From positions 496,001-560,000 of the forward strand of contig NZ_MTSZ01000001.1 in assembly GCF_002118315.1 (NCBI RefSeq): DNA of 64,000 bases. The letters run 5' to 3'. This stretch comes from Kiloniella majae (lineage in GTDB: Bacteria > Pseudomonadota > Alphaproteobacteria > Kiloniellales > Kiloniellaceae). Both the position numbers and the translations under genes were made by a program. Below, piece after piece: positions 26,135-34,669 of the stretch. Under the pieces are notes generated by a model. The model had not been told where the DNA came from. It saw only the letters and a list, made by a program, of their open reading frames with translations, and searched no databases. The stretch's first letter is position 1, and each line of letters starts with the position of its first letter.

Positions 26135-27469
26135 TTAACTTGCTTCTTGAACCTCTTCATTCTGCCTGAACGCCACAGATCCGATGACGACAACGAAGGC
26201 GAGCAGGACAAAAAGGCCAAAGGCAAAGCGCAGAGATGAGATTTCGGCAATAAAGCCTATCAGGGGTGGCCCCAATAACAGACCGCCGTAGCTGAAGGTT
26301 GCGACAGAGGCAATTGCCACACCGGGGCTGAGTTGCTTGCTGTTTGCCGCACGGGAAAAGACCAACGGGAAAACAATGGAATAGCCCACACCCATCAGGG
26401 CAAGCCCCAGATAGGTCATCAACAAACTGGAAGATGTCGCAGTGATCGAGCTGCCGATTAGCGCAGCAACCCCGCAAAAGCGCAGGATATTTACCGGACC
26501 AAACCGGATAATCAGACGATCCCCGATAAAGCGCATGGCAACCATGGTAATAGAGAAAACCGTATAGCCCAGCGCGGCCTGTCCCTCACCAACAAGAATA
26601 ACAGAAGTCAGAAAGACCGCCGACCAGTCGGCCATGGCCCCCTCGCCCACTGCGCAGGAAAAAGCCACCAAAGCAACCACCAACAGCGCCCCCCGAGGAA
26701 GAGCAAGCCGTGGGCCTTTGGATTTCTTAGCCTCGTGTTCCTGCCCGGTCGTTTCTTTATGGGATGCCTTGTCTTGTTGAGATACATTGTCTTTCTGGGT
26801 AGTCCTGTCGTTGTCGAGTGCCCCTGACTTCAGGGTTTGCGGTAACGCAGAAAACCAGATCAGAGGCGACAGCATCAAAGCAAAGATAACGAACTGATGA
26901 TCATACCTTATTTCTTCCCAGGCAGCTATTGCGCCAAGCCCAGCGCCAACGCCGGCTCCTACAGAAAAAAAAGCATGAAAACTGGACATAATTGATCGAC
27001 CATAATCGCGTTCAACCTCAGCCGCCCATGCATTCATGGCAACATCCATGGCCCCCAGTCCTGCCCCGAACAGGACAACAGCAATGCACAGCATGACAAT
27101 AACCGGGCTATAACCAACAAGCACCACAGACATGCAACAAACCAACGCACATATCAGGGTCACCTTTGCCGCCCCAAAACGATCAGACAGCCCCCCGGCA
27201 ACAGGAAAGGCCGAAATAGCCCCACCCGACATGAGCAAAAGCAACAAACCAAGGTCCCCCGGAGACAGCTCAAAGCTTTGCTGGATAGAGGGGATACGTG
27301 CCGCCCATGTACCATAAAGGGCGCCGTTGAGGATAAACATCGCTGTGACAGCCCACCGCGGAGAACGTAATTCCAGATGTTGGTACTGTGTTTTCTTCTC
27401 TGACGGACGTCCAGAATAATCCCGAGACTGATCCTGCACCTGTTCTTGTGTTTCTTTTTCCACGGTCAT
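26135..27469 (-). CDS. MFS transporter
   Basis: About 444 residues with twelve predicted membrane segments after a polar N-terminal tail, and a hydrophilic central loop rich in Lys/Asp/Gln between the two halves (NDRTTQKDNVSQQDKAS). The pattern GGLSDRFGAAK (about 94-104) is the MFS loop 2-3 motif. It resembles the FucP/YbjJ-like group. ATG 27469 is preferred to an in-frame TTG 33 bases upstream, though neither has a strong ribosome site. The gene lies about 50 bp downstream of a DeoR regulator on the same strand, so sugar or sugar-derivative transport is a reasonable guess. Confidence 0.85.
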   Translation of the reverse strand: MTVEKETQEQVQDQSRDYSGRPSEKKTQYQHLELRSPRWAVTAMFILNGALYGTWAARIPSIQQSFELSPGDLGLLLLLMSGGAISAFPVAGGLSDRFGAAKVTLICALVCCMSVVLVGYSPVIVMLCIAVVLFGAGLGAMDVAMNAWAAEVERDYGRSIMSSFHAFFSVGAGVGAGLGAIAAWEEIRYDHQFVIFALMLSPLIWFSALPQTLKSGALDNDRTTQKDNVSQQDKASHKETTGQEHEAKKSKGPRLALPRGALLVVALVAFSCAVGEGAMADWSAVFLTSVILVGEGQAALGYTVFSITMVAMRFIGDRLIIRFGPVNILRFCGVAALIGSSITATSSSLLMTYLGLALMGVGYSIVFPLVFSRAANSKQLSPGVAIASVATFSYGGLLLGPPLIGFIAEISSLRFAFGLFVLLAFVVVIGSVAFRQNEEVQEAS

Positions 27470-27520
27470 TACGCTACCACTAAGCCCATCAAGCTCTCCC
27501 AAAACCCCATTAGACCTTGC

Positions 27521-28285
27521 CTAAACATGGAGAACCTCTATTTCAAAAGCCTTATAAACGGCTGTCATTTCTTTAATGCCCGACGTAACCAGGGTATCAA
27601 TATCCGTGCAAGGAACAACCTGATGTGCCGATCTGATATTGAGTTTTTCTGCGGACGCCAAAACCACAACGCGGCCCGCATTCTCTGCCATGATCTGCTT
27701 AACTGCGGCTTCCTCAGTATCATCTGCAGACAAACCAAAATCAGGGTCCAGCCCACATGTTCCCAACACCGCAATATCGGTTAAAGACTTTGAAAGACTT
27801 CTGATTGCCTCTGCTCCCGTGGCAATTCCCCCCAAAGGACGTAATGTGCCCCCGATCAAAATCACCTCTATTCGTTTTTCCAGCAAAGCTGTCGCGATCA
27901 GAGGTGACGGTGTGATGATCTGCCCCTTGTAACCCATTGGAATTTGGCGTGCAAAAAAAAGGACCGACGTGCCACCATCCAGAAACATACTTGGGGAGTT
28001 CGCCAAAAGTTCGGTAAAAACACCCTCGGATTTAGCCAACCAGTCCGGCATTTCTTTCAGGCGTTCAACCATTGGCAAAAGTTTTTTATCTGCTCGGATC
28101 GCACCGCCCTTAACCCGCTTGAGAGCTCCTTGTTTTTCCAACGCGATAAGGTCTCTACGAATAGTATCAATGGAGACCTGCAATTCATCGCTGATTTCAC
28201 ATGCAACGAGATTCTTTCCGGCTTCAATCCTTTCGAGTAAAAGGGCCTGCCGGGTATCAGGGTTGTTTAAATCAAGCTTTTGCAT
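27521..28285 (-). CDS. DeoR/GlpR-family transcriptional regulator
   Basis: About 254 residues. An N-terminal DeoR winged helix (ACEISDELQVSIDTIRRDLI, about 28-47, then LEKQGALKRVKGGA) is followed by the DeoR C-terminal sensor domain related to sugar-phosphate isomerases (FLDGGTSV around 100, GGTLRP around 145, ADDTEEA near 195). Such regulators usually repress sugar catabolic or transport genes until a phosphosugar binds. ATG 28285 is used; a GTG three codons upstream is also possible. It heads a two-gene operon with the MFS transporter, and four 10-bp direct repeats (28328-28367) lie just upstream as a likely autoregulatory operator. Confidence 0.88.
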   Translation of the reverse strand: MQKLDLNNPDTRQALLLERIEAGKNLVACEISDELQVSIDTIRRDLIALEKQGALKRVKGGAIRADKKLLPMVERLKEMPDWLAKSEGVFTELLANSPSMFLDGGTSVLFFARQIPMGYKGQIITPSPLIATALLEKRIEVILIGGTLRPLGGIATGAEAIRSLSKSLTDIAVLGTCGLDPDFGLSADDTEEAAVKQIMAENAGRVVVLASAEKLNIRSAHQVVPCTDIDTLVTSGIKEMTAVYKAFEIEVLHV

Positions 28286-28327
28286 AGAGGACACAAACTC
28301 TCAGAAGGATATAACAGAGAAACATCA

Positions 28328-28367
28328 TGCATGATAGTGCATAATAATGCAAAAAATTGCAACAATA
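28328..28367. promoter_or_regulatory. Four 10-bp direct repeats, probable DeoR operator
   Basis: Four consecutive 10-base units TGCATGATAG, TGCATAATAA, TGCAAAAAAT and TGCAACAATA share a TGCA start at exact 10-bp phasing, about one helical turn. They lie 43-82 bp upstream of the DeoR gene start, in the divergent region with the kinase gene at 28500. Direct-repeat operators are known for DeoR-family regulators. Confidence 0.6.
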
Positions 28368-28499
28368 TGTTTTAAAGTAAGTATATCTACGGATGTTTCT
28401 GTTGATTCAAAAAGCCGAAACTTATTATTAATTTTATTTTTTGATAATGGGGAAGCCGGGTTTTGAAGGACCATATCAATTAATGCGTTTACTAGCGGC

Positions 28500-30644
28500 A
28501 TGACACGTCAAGAACCCGTTCGGGACATCATAAATATTCTCTACGCGGAAGAAAGCGTAGCCAGTTGTGATGTCTTTAAGAATTTTATCGAGAATACTGA
28601 AGCCGCCAGAAAAGAGCTCGGCCCCTGTAGCGTTATAACAATTTCATCTGGGCAGGATATCCTGAATGCAGTCGATCAAAACGATTTTGATATAGTTCTG
28701 ATTGATTGTCATCGGACGGATGTATCGGGCCTTGAGATAGCACAGAAACTCTTATCGAAACGACCGGAATGCCCTCTGTTGTTTATGGCACAAAAGGGAT
28801 CAGAACACCGTGCATTAGAGGCTATTTCTCTGGAAGTCACAGATTACCTTATACGTGACGAAGACCAGGCATATCTGCAATTTGCACCAATCCTGATTAG
28901 AAAACTTCTGGCCCGGGCAAAGGCAAAGCAGAACCAAATCAAAGCCGAACAACAAATAATACAGGCAAAAGAAGAACTTGAACAACGGGTCGAAAGACGC
29001 ACTTGGGAACTGGAGGCACAGTCCCGGCTTCTGGAAAGATCGCTAAACTCACTGCATCACGGTTTTGTTGTTTGGGATCCAAATGACCACATGGTGATTT
29101 GCAACAACAGATTTCATACACTTTTCGGTATTCCCGAAGGCACTTTTAAACCCGGAATCTCTCTATTTGATCTATTACATTATCTGGCCAAAAACGGATA
29201 TTACGGCAAGGGGGATCCGGAAAAGCTGGCTCGACAAAGATATGAAGAAGTTTTGGTCGAACGCGAGCAATCGAAAAAAATCCGTATAACTGAAAGCGGG
29301 CGTATTCTGGAGGTTCTGGAATATAAAGATGATGACCTTGGGCGTATCGCAACCTTTACGGACATTACAGAAATACACACCAGAGAACGCGAAGCCGCGA
29401 TGCTGCAAGAGGCACTGGATAACTTTACCGACAGCGTTATCCTTTATGATCATGAAGAACGGGTTGTCTTTACCAACAAGCGTTATCATGAAATATACCC
29501 CAACTCTCCAGCACAGGACAAAATTGTCGGTTACACGATGACTGAGCTTCTGCAAAGAAGCCTCAGAGCAGGGCAGATAAATCACCCCTTGGCAAAATCA
29601 GATCCTGATACATGGTTGGCCATGCGTTTAAAAGAACGCCGGGAAAATATGCACACGGAAGGTGAGACCGTTCATGCCAACGGCCGGACTTACTTCTACA
29701 AAGTGAGTAAATCATCCAAAGGAGGTCATATTCACATTCAAACAGAAATTACAGAACGGAAAGAAGCCGAAGAAGCACTGCGTATCAGCGAAGAACGCCT
29801 GCAGGCACAAGTGAACGAGTTCCGGGAGAACGAAGTGCGTATGGAAGCACAGGCGGCTGACCTGGTCCTATTGGCAGAAAATTTGTCGGAAGCTCATGAC
29901 AAGCTCGCTCGATTAAACGAACAAAAGGACAAATTCTTTTCCATTATCGCCCATGACCTCAAAGGTCCCTTTAATGCACTACTTGGCTTTTCAAGCCTGC
30001 TTTCGGATCAAAGCGAAACACTAACACCAGAAAAAACCAAAGAATACGGCATCTTGGTTCATCAATCAGCCGAACAGGTCTTCAAACTGCTGGAAAACCT
30101 TCTGGAATGGTCACTGCTGCAAATGGGACGTATGAAATATGAACCTGGTCCTGTTGATTTAAACGAAGCCATCAAGATCAACAAAATTCTTTTTACTCCC
30201 GCTGCTCAAAAGAAAAAAATCACACTGCATTGCAAGTCAACGGAATACATCGTTCTTGCGGACTTTAACATGATCGACACGATTATCCGCAACCTCTTGA
30301 ATAATGCGATCAAGTTTACACCCGAAGGCGGATCAGTGACAATTGATACCCGCTGCAACGGGGACTTTGTCGAGCTTGAAGTCACAGATACCGGTGTTGG
30401 CATCTCCCCCGATCAGGCGTCACGACTTTTCCGGCTGGATGAAAACATGACAACAACAGGCACTGATGGCGAGGTTGGAACCGGACTTGGTCTGCACCTT
30501 TGTAAAGATCTTATTGAACATCAGGGTGGAAAAATTCACGTCCTGAGCGATAGAAACAAAGGGACAACCTTTCGCATCACCATCCCAGTCTATCCGGCAG
30601 AATTACTTTCCGATCAACTTATAAAAAGATCTCCCAAAATATAA
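28500..30644 (+). CDS. Soluble REC-PAS-PAS histidine kinase
   Basis: A 714-residue cytoplasmic kinase without membrane segments. An N-terminal receiver domain (about 10-130, phosphoacceptor Asp69 in VLIDCHRTD) is followed by a coiled coil (about 140-180), a PAS_7-type domain (about 181-290, SLNSLHHGFVVWD), a second PAS (about 300-420), another coiled coil (about 420-475), HisKA with His485 (FSIIAHDLKGPFNALLG) and a HATPase with NNAIKF (about 600) and GTGLGLHL. A receiver at the N-terminus implies input from another kinase. A six-codon mini-frame (28483-28503) with AAGGA before it overlaps the start as ATGA, which may couple its translation. Confidence 0.92.
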   Translation: MTRQEPVRDIINILYAEESVASCDVFKNFIENTEAARKELGPCSVITISSGQDILNAVDQNDFDIVLIDCHRTDVSGLEIAQKLLSKRPECPLLFMAQKGSEHRALEAISLEVTDYLIRDEDQAYLQFAPILIRKLLARAKAKQNQIKAEQQIIQAKEELEQRVERRTWELEAQSRLLERSLNSLHHGFVVWDPNDHMVICNNRFHTLFGIPEGTFKPGISLFDLLHYLAKNGYYGKGDPEKLARQRYEEVLVEREQSKKIRITESGRILEVLEYKDDDLGRIATFTDITEIHTREREAAMLQEALDNFTDSVILYDHEERVVFTNKRYHEIYPNSPAQDKIVGYTMTELLQRSLRAGQINHPLAKSDPDTWLAMRLKERRENMHTEGETVHANGRTYFYKVSKSSKGGHIHIQTEITERKEAEEALRISEERLQAQVNEFRENEVRMEAQAADLVLLAENLSEAHDKLARLNEQKDKFFSIIAHDLKGPFNALLGFSSLLSDQSETLTPEKTKEYGILVHQSAEQVFKLLENLLEWSLLQMGRMKYEPGPVDLNEAIKINKILFTPAAQKKKITLHCKSTEYIVLADFNMIDTIIRNLLNNAIKFTPEGGSVTIDTRCNGDFVELEVTDTGVGISPDQASRLFRLDENMTTTGTDGEVGTGLGLHLCKDLIEHQGGKIHVLSDRNKGTTFRITIPVYPAELLSDQLIKRSPKI

Positions 30645-30662
30645 TCATCATTGGTTAAGCTA

Positions 30663-31364
30663 TTAGTTCTTTCGGGCAACCACCCATAACCAGACTGTTG
30701 GCTTTCCATCACTGCCCTGACCTTCGCCTTTTTCTATCGACACAAGCTCAAGGCCACTATTTATGACTAACTCATCCAGATGACTTTCCGTCATGGCACA
30801 GAAGTATCGCCCAAGATCATCAACCCAGTCATGATCGCTTTCTTTAAAACTTGCGACAAAAACACCATTGCGTTGCAAGCCCCGTTCAACGGATTGAAGT
30901 ACGCCCGGCAGCTGGTCAGAAGGGACATGAAGCAATGAAGCTGCCGCCCAGATCCCCTCAAATTCTCCTGAAAATTCGGCCTCGAAATCCAGATCAGCAA
31001 AATCCATCACCAGAACGTTCTGTCCCGTTCTTTCCTTTGCAATTTTGGCGAGCTCTGCAGAGCCATCAACAAGGGTTACGTCAAACCCATGCGTCAAAAA
31101 AACCTGGGCATCTCGCCCACTACCAGATCCTAATTCCAGAATTTTAGGCTTAGCCAATACTTGATTTTTAGGAGGCACCTGATGCTCAGGAGGTATCGGG
31201 TTTTCTGATTTTAAGTTTTCAGGTGTACGCTTTTTAGAGAATTCCTCTTTAACCCTCGCAATAAAAAGCTCTCGGTACTCCCCAAAAGTTCCCAAAAAAT
31301 CCCGGGCTGCATAAGCAGTCGCATGTTTTTCATAATACGCCAGGGTAGAATTTAGCTTCTTCAT
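30663..31364 (-). CDS. Class I SAM-dependent methyltransferase
   Basis: A 233-residue protein with the motif I ILELGSGSGRDAQVF (about 75-89), the strand-2 acidic residue in VTLVDGS (about 95-101) and a motif IV-like FEGIWAAASLLH (about 135-146). This is a Methyltransf_25/11-type fold; the TehB-like tellurite group is one relative, which would be of interest because the next gene codes a TerB protein, but no specific residue proves it. A low-complexity linker (ENPIPPEHQVPPKNQVLAK) separates the N-terminal helix from the fold. It converges on the kinase gene with 18 bp between the stop codons. Confidence 0.82.
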   Translation of the reverse strand: MKKLNSTLAYYEKHATAYAARDFLGTFGEYRELFIARVKEEFSKKRTPENLKSENPIPPEHQVPPKNQVLAKPKILELGSGSGRDAQVFLTHGFDVTLVDGSAELAKIAKERTGQNVLVMDFADLDFEAEFSGEFEGIWAAASLLHVPSDQLPGVLQSVERGLQRNGVFVASFKESDHDWVDDLGRYFCAMTESHLDELVINSGLELVSIEKGEGQGSDGKPTVWLWVVARKN

Positions 31365-31388
31365 AAAATTTATAATCCAGAAAAAGGC

Positions 31389-31422
31389 CCCGTTAATTAG
31401 GTAAACCCGTTAATTGGATAAA
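31389..31422. repeat. 17-bp imperfect tandem duplication
   Basis: CCCGTTAATTAGGTAAA (31389-31405) is followed directly by CCCGTTAATTGGATAAA (31406-31422), with two mismatches. It lies just upstream of the methyltransferase gene, between it and the terB 3' end. Confidence 0.7.
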
Positions 31423-31467
31423 ACTGTGTGGCCGCAGCGTTGACCAAACCCTCAATACAAATGCATT

Positions 31468-31530
31468 TTACGCTAAAGTGCTTTCTGAGTTACGCTAAAG
31501 TGCTTTCTGGTTACGCTAAAGTGCTTTCTG
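31468..31530. repeat. Three tandem 20-bp repeats across the terB stop codon
   Basis: TTACGCTAAAGTGCTTTCTG occurs at 31468-31487, 31490-31509 and 31511-31530, identical in all three, separated by AG and G. The third copy contains the last codons and the stop of the TerB gene (minus strand reads CAG AAA GCA CTT TAG). The other two lie in its 3' untranslated region. Confidence 0.9.
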
Positions 31531-31968
31531 GTTTTCGATCTGCCGCCACAGTTTATTTGCTTCCAGCCCCAAAAGGTTACAAAGCATTGTAAACTCTTTT
31601 TGTTCACGAGGATCAACGTCACGATCGGCACAAATAATCAAGTGTGCGACACGTAACAGCGTTCGCGATCTTTTGTAGTTTCCCTCAAAAACTTTGATTT
31701 TTTTATAGAGCTCAGCCTTCGCGCCCTCGGCACCACTTTTGAGCAGATAGATATAATCATCCAGAATCTCGATCGCCCGAGCAGGATCAAAAGTTTGCAA
31801 AGCTTCTATATTATCAATGGCATAGTCGATGGAATAACGTTCTTCTATCGAAACTTCCCCATCAGAATAAGCCGTAATGGCACAGACCGCCATGGCAGCA
31901 TGCAGGAAGTCTTTATTTTGATACCGACGCACCTCGGTGACGAGCTTTTCCAATAACAAACTGGACAT
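31516..31968 (-). CDS. TerB-family protein
   Basis: A 150-residue all-helical protein of the TerB (tellurite resistance B) fold. The two halves each carry the family's acidic metal-binding loop: AYSDGEVSIEE (about 32-42) and CADRDVDPREQ (about 113-123). TerB proteins bind calcium-type ions and are linked to membrane stress, tellurite and phage responses, but the other ter genes are absent here. No signal peptide is seen. The last codons and stop lie inside a three-copy tandem repeat, see the repeat entry. Start ATG 31968 is clear. Confidence 0.85.
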   Translation of the reverse strand: MSSLLLEKLVTEVRRYQNKDFLHAAMAVCAITAYSDGEVSIEERYSIDYAIDNIEALQTFDPARAIEILDDYIYLLKSGAEGAKAELYKKIKVFEGNYKRSRTLLRVAHLIICADRDVDPREQKEFTMLCNLLGLEANKLWRQIENQKAL

Positions 31969-32144
31969 TGTGCCTGAGCTCCCTCTTATTTAATTTTCCC
32001 CATTACCCTGCTTTTATAGGTAGAACCTTTCGTTACTAACTTCCAGTAAAGAAATGAAAAAACTCACAATAACCAGTTTGTATCGCTGCTTAATAGTCGT
32101 TTATGATGGGCCGTTCCTTTTCAAAAGAGGATGATCTTTTACCA

Positions 32145-32612
32145 ATGACCAATATTATTTTTATATGTACAGGTAATATATTCAGAAGTTTGACGGCAGA
32201 GTTTTCTCTGAGGCGATATTTGGGCCCCAATTCTGATGTTCACATATCATCCGCCGGTACAGCGGATCTCCCTGATTTATCCGTTAGAGATGATGTGTCA
32301 GAATATCTGTTATCTAAAGGCCTTAATGTTAGCCAGCACCAACGAAGAACATTAACAGACAAGATGATTGCACAAGCAAATATCATTATCCCCATGAATA
32401 ATGATCACCAAGCTTATCTGAACAAAAAATATGCTTCTTATTTTCCTCTTTTTACGCAAAGATCCGGCCAAAATCCAAAAGCATTGCCCGATGTCGATGA
32501 TCTATTTGCGCCGGAAGATTATTACTCATCAGAAGCACAAAATCATATTTATAAAACAATCGACACTATTATCGGATTGACGCCCGATCTCGCGAAAAAC
32601 CTAGATCTTTGA
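32145..32612 (+). CDS. Low-molecular-weight protein-tyrosine phosphatase family protein
   Basis: About 155 residues of the LMW-PTP fold. The phosphate loop CxxxxxR(S) is CTGNIFRS (residues about 8-15), and a general acid Asp candidate lies in ALPDVDDLF near residue 118. Known members dephosphorylate tyrosine kinases that control capsule polysaccharide, or reduce arsenate. No capsule kinase is adjacent. ATG 32145 is chosen because the fold begins directly with it; an ATG 42 bp upstream has no ribosome site. The gene has lower GC than its neighbours. A short hairpin follows (AGACA/TGTCT, 32622-32635). Confidence 0.8.
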   Translation: MTNIIFICTGNIFRSLTAEFSLRRYLGPNSDVHISSAGTADLPDLSVRDDVSEYLLSKGLNVSQHQRRTLTDKMIAQANIIIPMNNDHQAYLNKKYASYFPLFTQRSGQNPKALPDVDDLFAPEDYYSSEAQNHIYKTIDTIIGLTPDLAKNLDL

Positions 32613-32905
32613 TAGCCGAAAAGACAATCTTGTCTCCTTTTCACATCCCTGCCCATATAGGTAATCATTAAATGCTACAGGCTTGTTTGAACTTCCAAAC
32701 GGAAAACAAGCTCAATCAAATTCAGAAATCGTGCGCACAGCAAAAGCGCTCCAGAGCAGATAGATCAATACCGAACATATTTTCGCCAAATAATCAGGAT
32801 ACAAATTTCTGATAATAAATTGTTTTCAATATTGCAATTAGCTTTTTGAAAACAAATACTGGCAATCATTTCTTAGAAAATATTGCGTATATTCAGGAAG
32901 GTTTC

Positions 32906-33838
32906 ATGCGTCTATTCTTTCGAACAAAAAAAGCCACAACAAGCTTCTTTCGCAGCACTTTCCTCATTGCAGGTTTCATCACGGGTGTTGGATTTGGTGT
33001 ACAGAGCGTCTTTGCTGATAGCAGTATCAACCCAGCGCTATGGAAGTTAAGCGACGAAGACAGCGAGGTCTGGATATTCGGAACGGTACATGCCCTTAAC
33101 CAAAACCTGCAATGGCGCACTGAGAAAATAAAGCAGGCCTTTGCAAGTGCCGATAGCTTTTACATGGAAGCTCCTGTCGGTGACGCAACACCGGAAACAA
33201 TGGTTCCCTTGCTTCAGAAATATGCTTTTAACAAATCAGACACTCCCTTTTACGATCAACTTGCCCCCGCTGATCGGGAAAACTTTGTACGTGCCTTAAG
33301 CTCGTTGGGCATTCCCGAAGAAGCCATGCAAAATTTTGCGAACCTGCGCCCCTGGTTCACCGCTGTTACGCTGGCCGGAATTCAAATGCAAGCCAAGGGC
33401 CTGAACCCCGAGGCTGGTGTTGACAAAGCCCTGTGGGAAGATGCCAAAGCAGCCGGAAAAGAACTGGGATATCTGGAAACACTGGAACAACAACTGCGTA
33501 TTTTCGGAAATATGACGCCTGAAGAAGATCTCGCCATGTTCAACAGCTCTATGGTTCAGATGGTCGAAGACACCGATATGCTGGATCAACTGTTTATCTA
33601 TTGGAAAACTGGTCAAATCGAAAAGCTTGCGGCCCTTATGAACGCCTCTTTCGACGGACAAAACCGTATGAAAGCCGCGCTATTGGATGACCGCAACGCC
33701 AACTGGGCTGAAAAAATAGAAGACATCATGCGCGGATCAGGCACCGTCTTCATCGCCGTCGGCGCCGGACACCTCGGCGGAGATCAGTCCCTGCAATGGT
33801 ATCTCGAGCGCTTGGGCTATGAAGTCGTACGGCAGTGA
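32906..33838 (+). CDS. TraB/GumN family protein, exported
   Basis: About 310 residues with a signal peptide (Arg/Lys start, hydrophobic segment, cleavage near VFADS, residue about 35). The mature part has the TraB/GumN motifs GTVHAL (WIFGTVHAL, about 55-63) at the start and a second GxxH in VGAGHLGGDQSL near the end; these pairs are proposed metal/active-site residues in this protease-like family. ATG 32906 has AGGAAGG five bases before it and is preferred to an upstream TTG. Function in bacteria is poorly known. It is a single-gene unit. Confidence 0.88.
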   Translation: MRLFFRTKKATTSFFRSTFLIAGFITGVGFGVQSVFADSSINPALWKLSDEDSEVWIFGTVHALNQNLQWRTEKIKQAFASADSFYMEAPVGDATPETMVPLLQKYAFNKSDTPFYDQLAPADRENFVRALSSLGIPEEAMQNFANLRPWFTAVTLAGIQMQAKGLNPEAGVDKALWEDAKAAGKELGYLETLEQQLRIFGNMTPEEDLAMFNSSMVQMVEDTDMLDQLFIYWKTGQIEKLAALMNASFDGQNRMKAALLDDRNANWAEKIEDIMRGSGTVFIAVGAGHLGGDQSLQWYLERLGYEVVRQ

Positions 33839-34026
33839 TTGATAGCGCTTTCCGAGCCAACGTTTTAAACAGAACCATCACGCATTGGTTGCTTTTTAGT
33901 CAAAGATTTACTACACAACATTTCCCGCCGAACAAATCTTCAACTTAGAATCTGGCCTTCGCAAATCTGCTCATACTTAACTATTTCCAGTCAATTTTCA
34001 AAAGATTTTCATTCAGGACTATTATT

Positions 34027-34410
34027 ATGAAGCTGTTAAAAATACTCTCCTTGGGCGCAACTCTGCTTGCTGTCGCGGCCTGCCAAACGACCCGTCCAGT
34101 TCCTCCGGGGATGTACCATGATCAACAAAAATACCTTACGTACGACGATCACAAGGCAATGGTCGGAGCTATTGGTACTAACGGGGCCTATACTTATGGT
34201 TGGGCCTGGGGATATTCGAATATAGATAACGCGCTTGTATCGGCAAGAAAAGGCTGTGAAAAGAATCTCAGCAGCACCGAAGTTCGTTCGGAATGCAGGG
34301 TTCATTTTATCGGCAATCAAAATGTGATGAGCCTGTCACCAGATGAACTTAAAGTTGCCATTAAAAATTACAAAGCTGGTCTGACCGTAGACAACGCCAC
34401 GGCCAATTGA
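34027..34410 (+). CDS. Small lipoprotein of unknown function
   Basis: A 127-residue protein with a lipoprotein signal: MKLLKILSL, hydrophobic core, then lipobox LAVAAC with the lipidated Cys at 19. The mature part contains about three short conserved-looking blocks (GMYHDQQKYLTYDDHKAM, AYTYGWAWGYSN, CEKNLSSTEVRSECRVHF) with two further Cys that could form a disulfide. I recognise no family; it resembles small SH3-like or DUF4189-type exported domains only loosely. A strong terminator follows at 34581. Confidence 0.8.
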   Translation: MKLLKILSLGATLLAVAACQTTRPVPPGMYHDQQKYLTYDDHKAMVGAIGTNGAYTYGWAWGYSNIDNALVSARKGCEKNLSSTEVRSECRVHFIGNQNVMSLSPDELKVAIKNYKAGLTVDNATAN

Positions 34411-34580
34411 CAGTTAGATGTAGCCCGCGTGTATCAAGGAAAATCACTCAACAACGATATACCGAGTTCGTTTACAACGACATTGCCCCTTACCGCTGAG
34501 AATAAGATAATTAGTACTTACACTTATTGGTACGGCGAAAAAAAATATCGTCAATCATCTAGCTTACTAATAAAAGAACG

Positions 34581-34618
34581 AATGAAGGTATTTCATACGA
34601 AGTACCTTCATTTTTTTA
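34581..34618 (+). terminator. Rho-independent terminator of the lipoprotein gene
   Basis: AATGAAGGTA (34581-34590) pairs with TACCTTCATT (34603-34612), followed by a T7 run. It is the clearest terminator on the plus strand here. Confidence 0.85.
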
Positions 34619-34669
34619 TACGTTACCCAAACCGCACTTTTTATTGCTCGCAACAGGAACAGGTCTATT

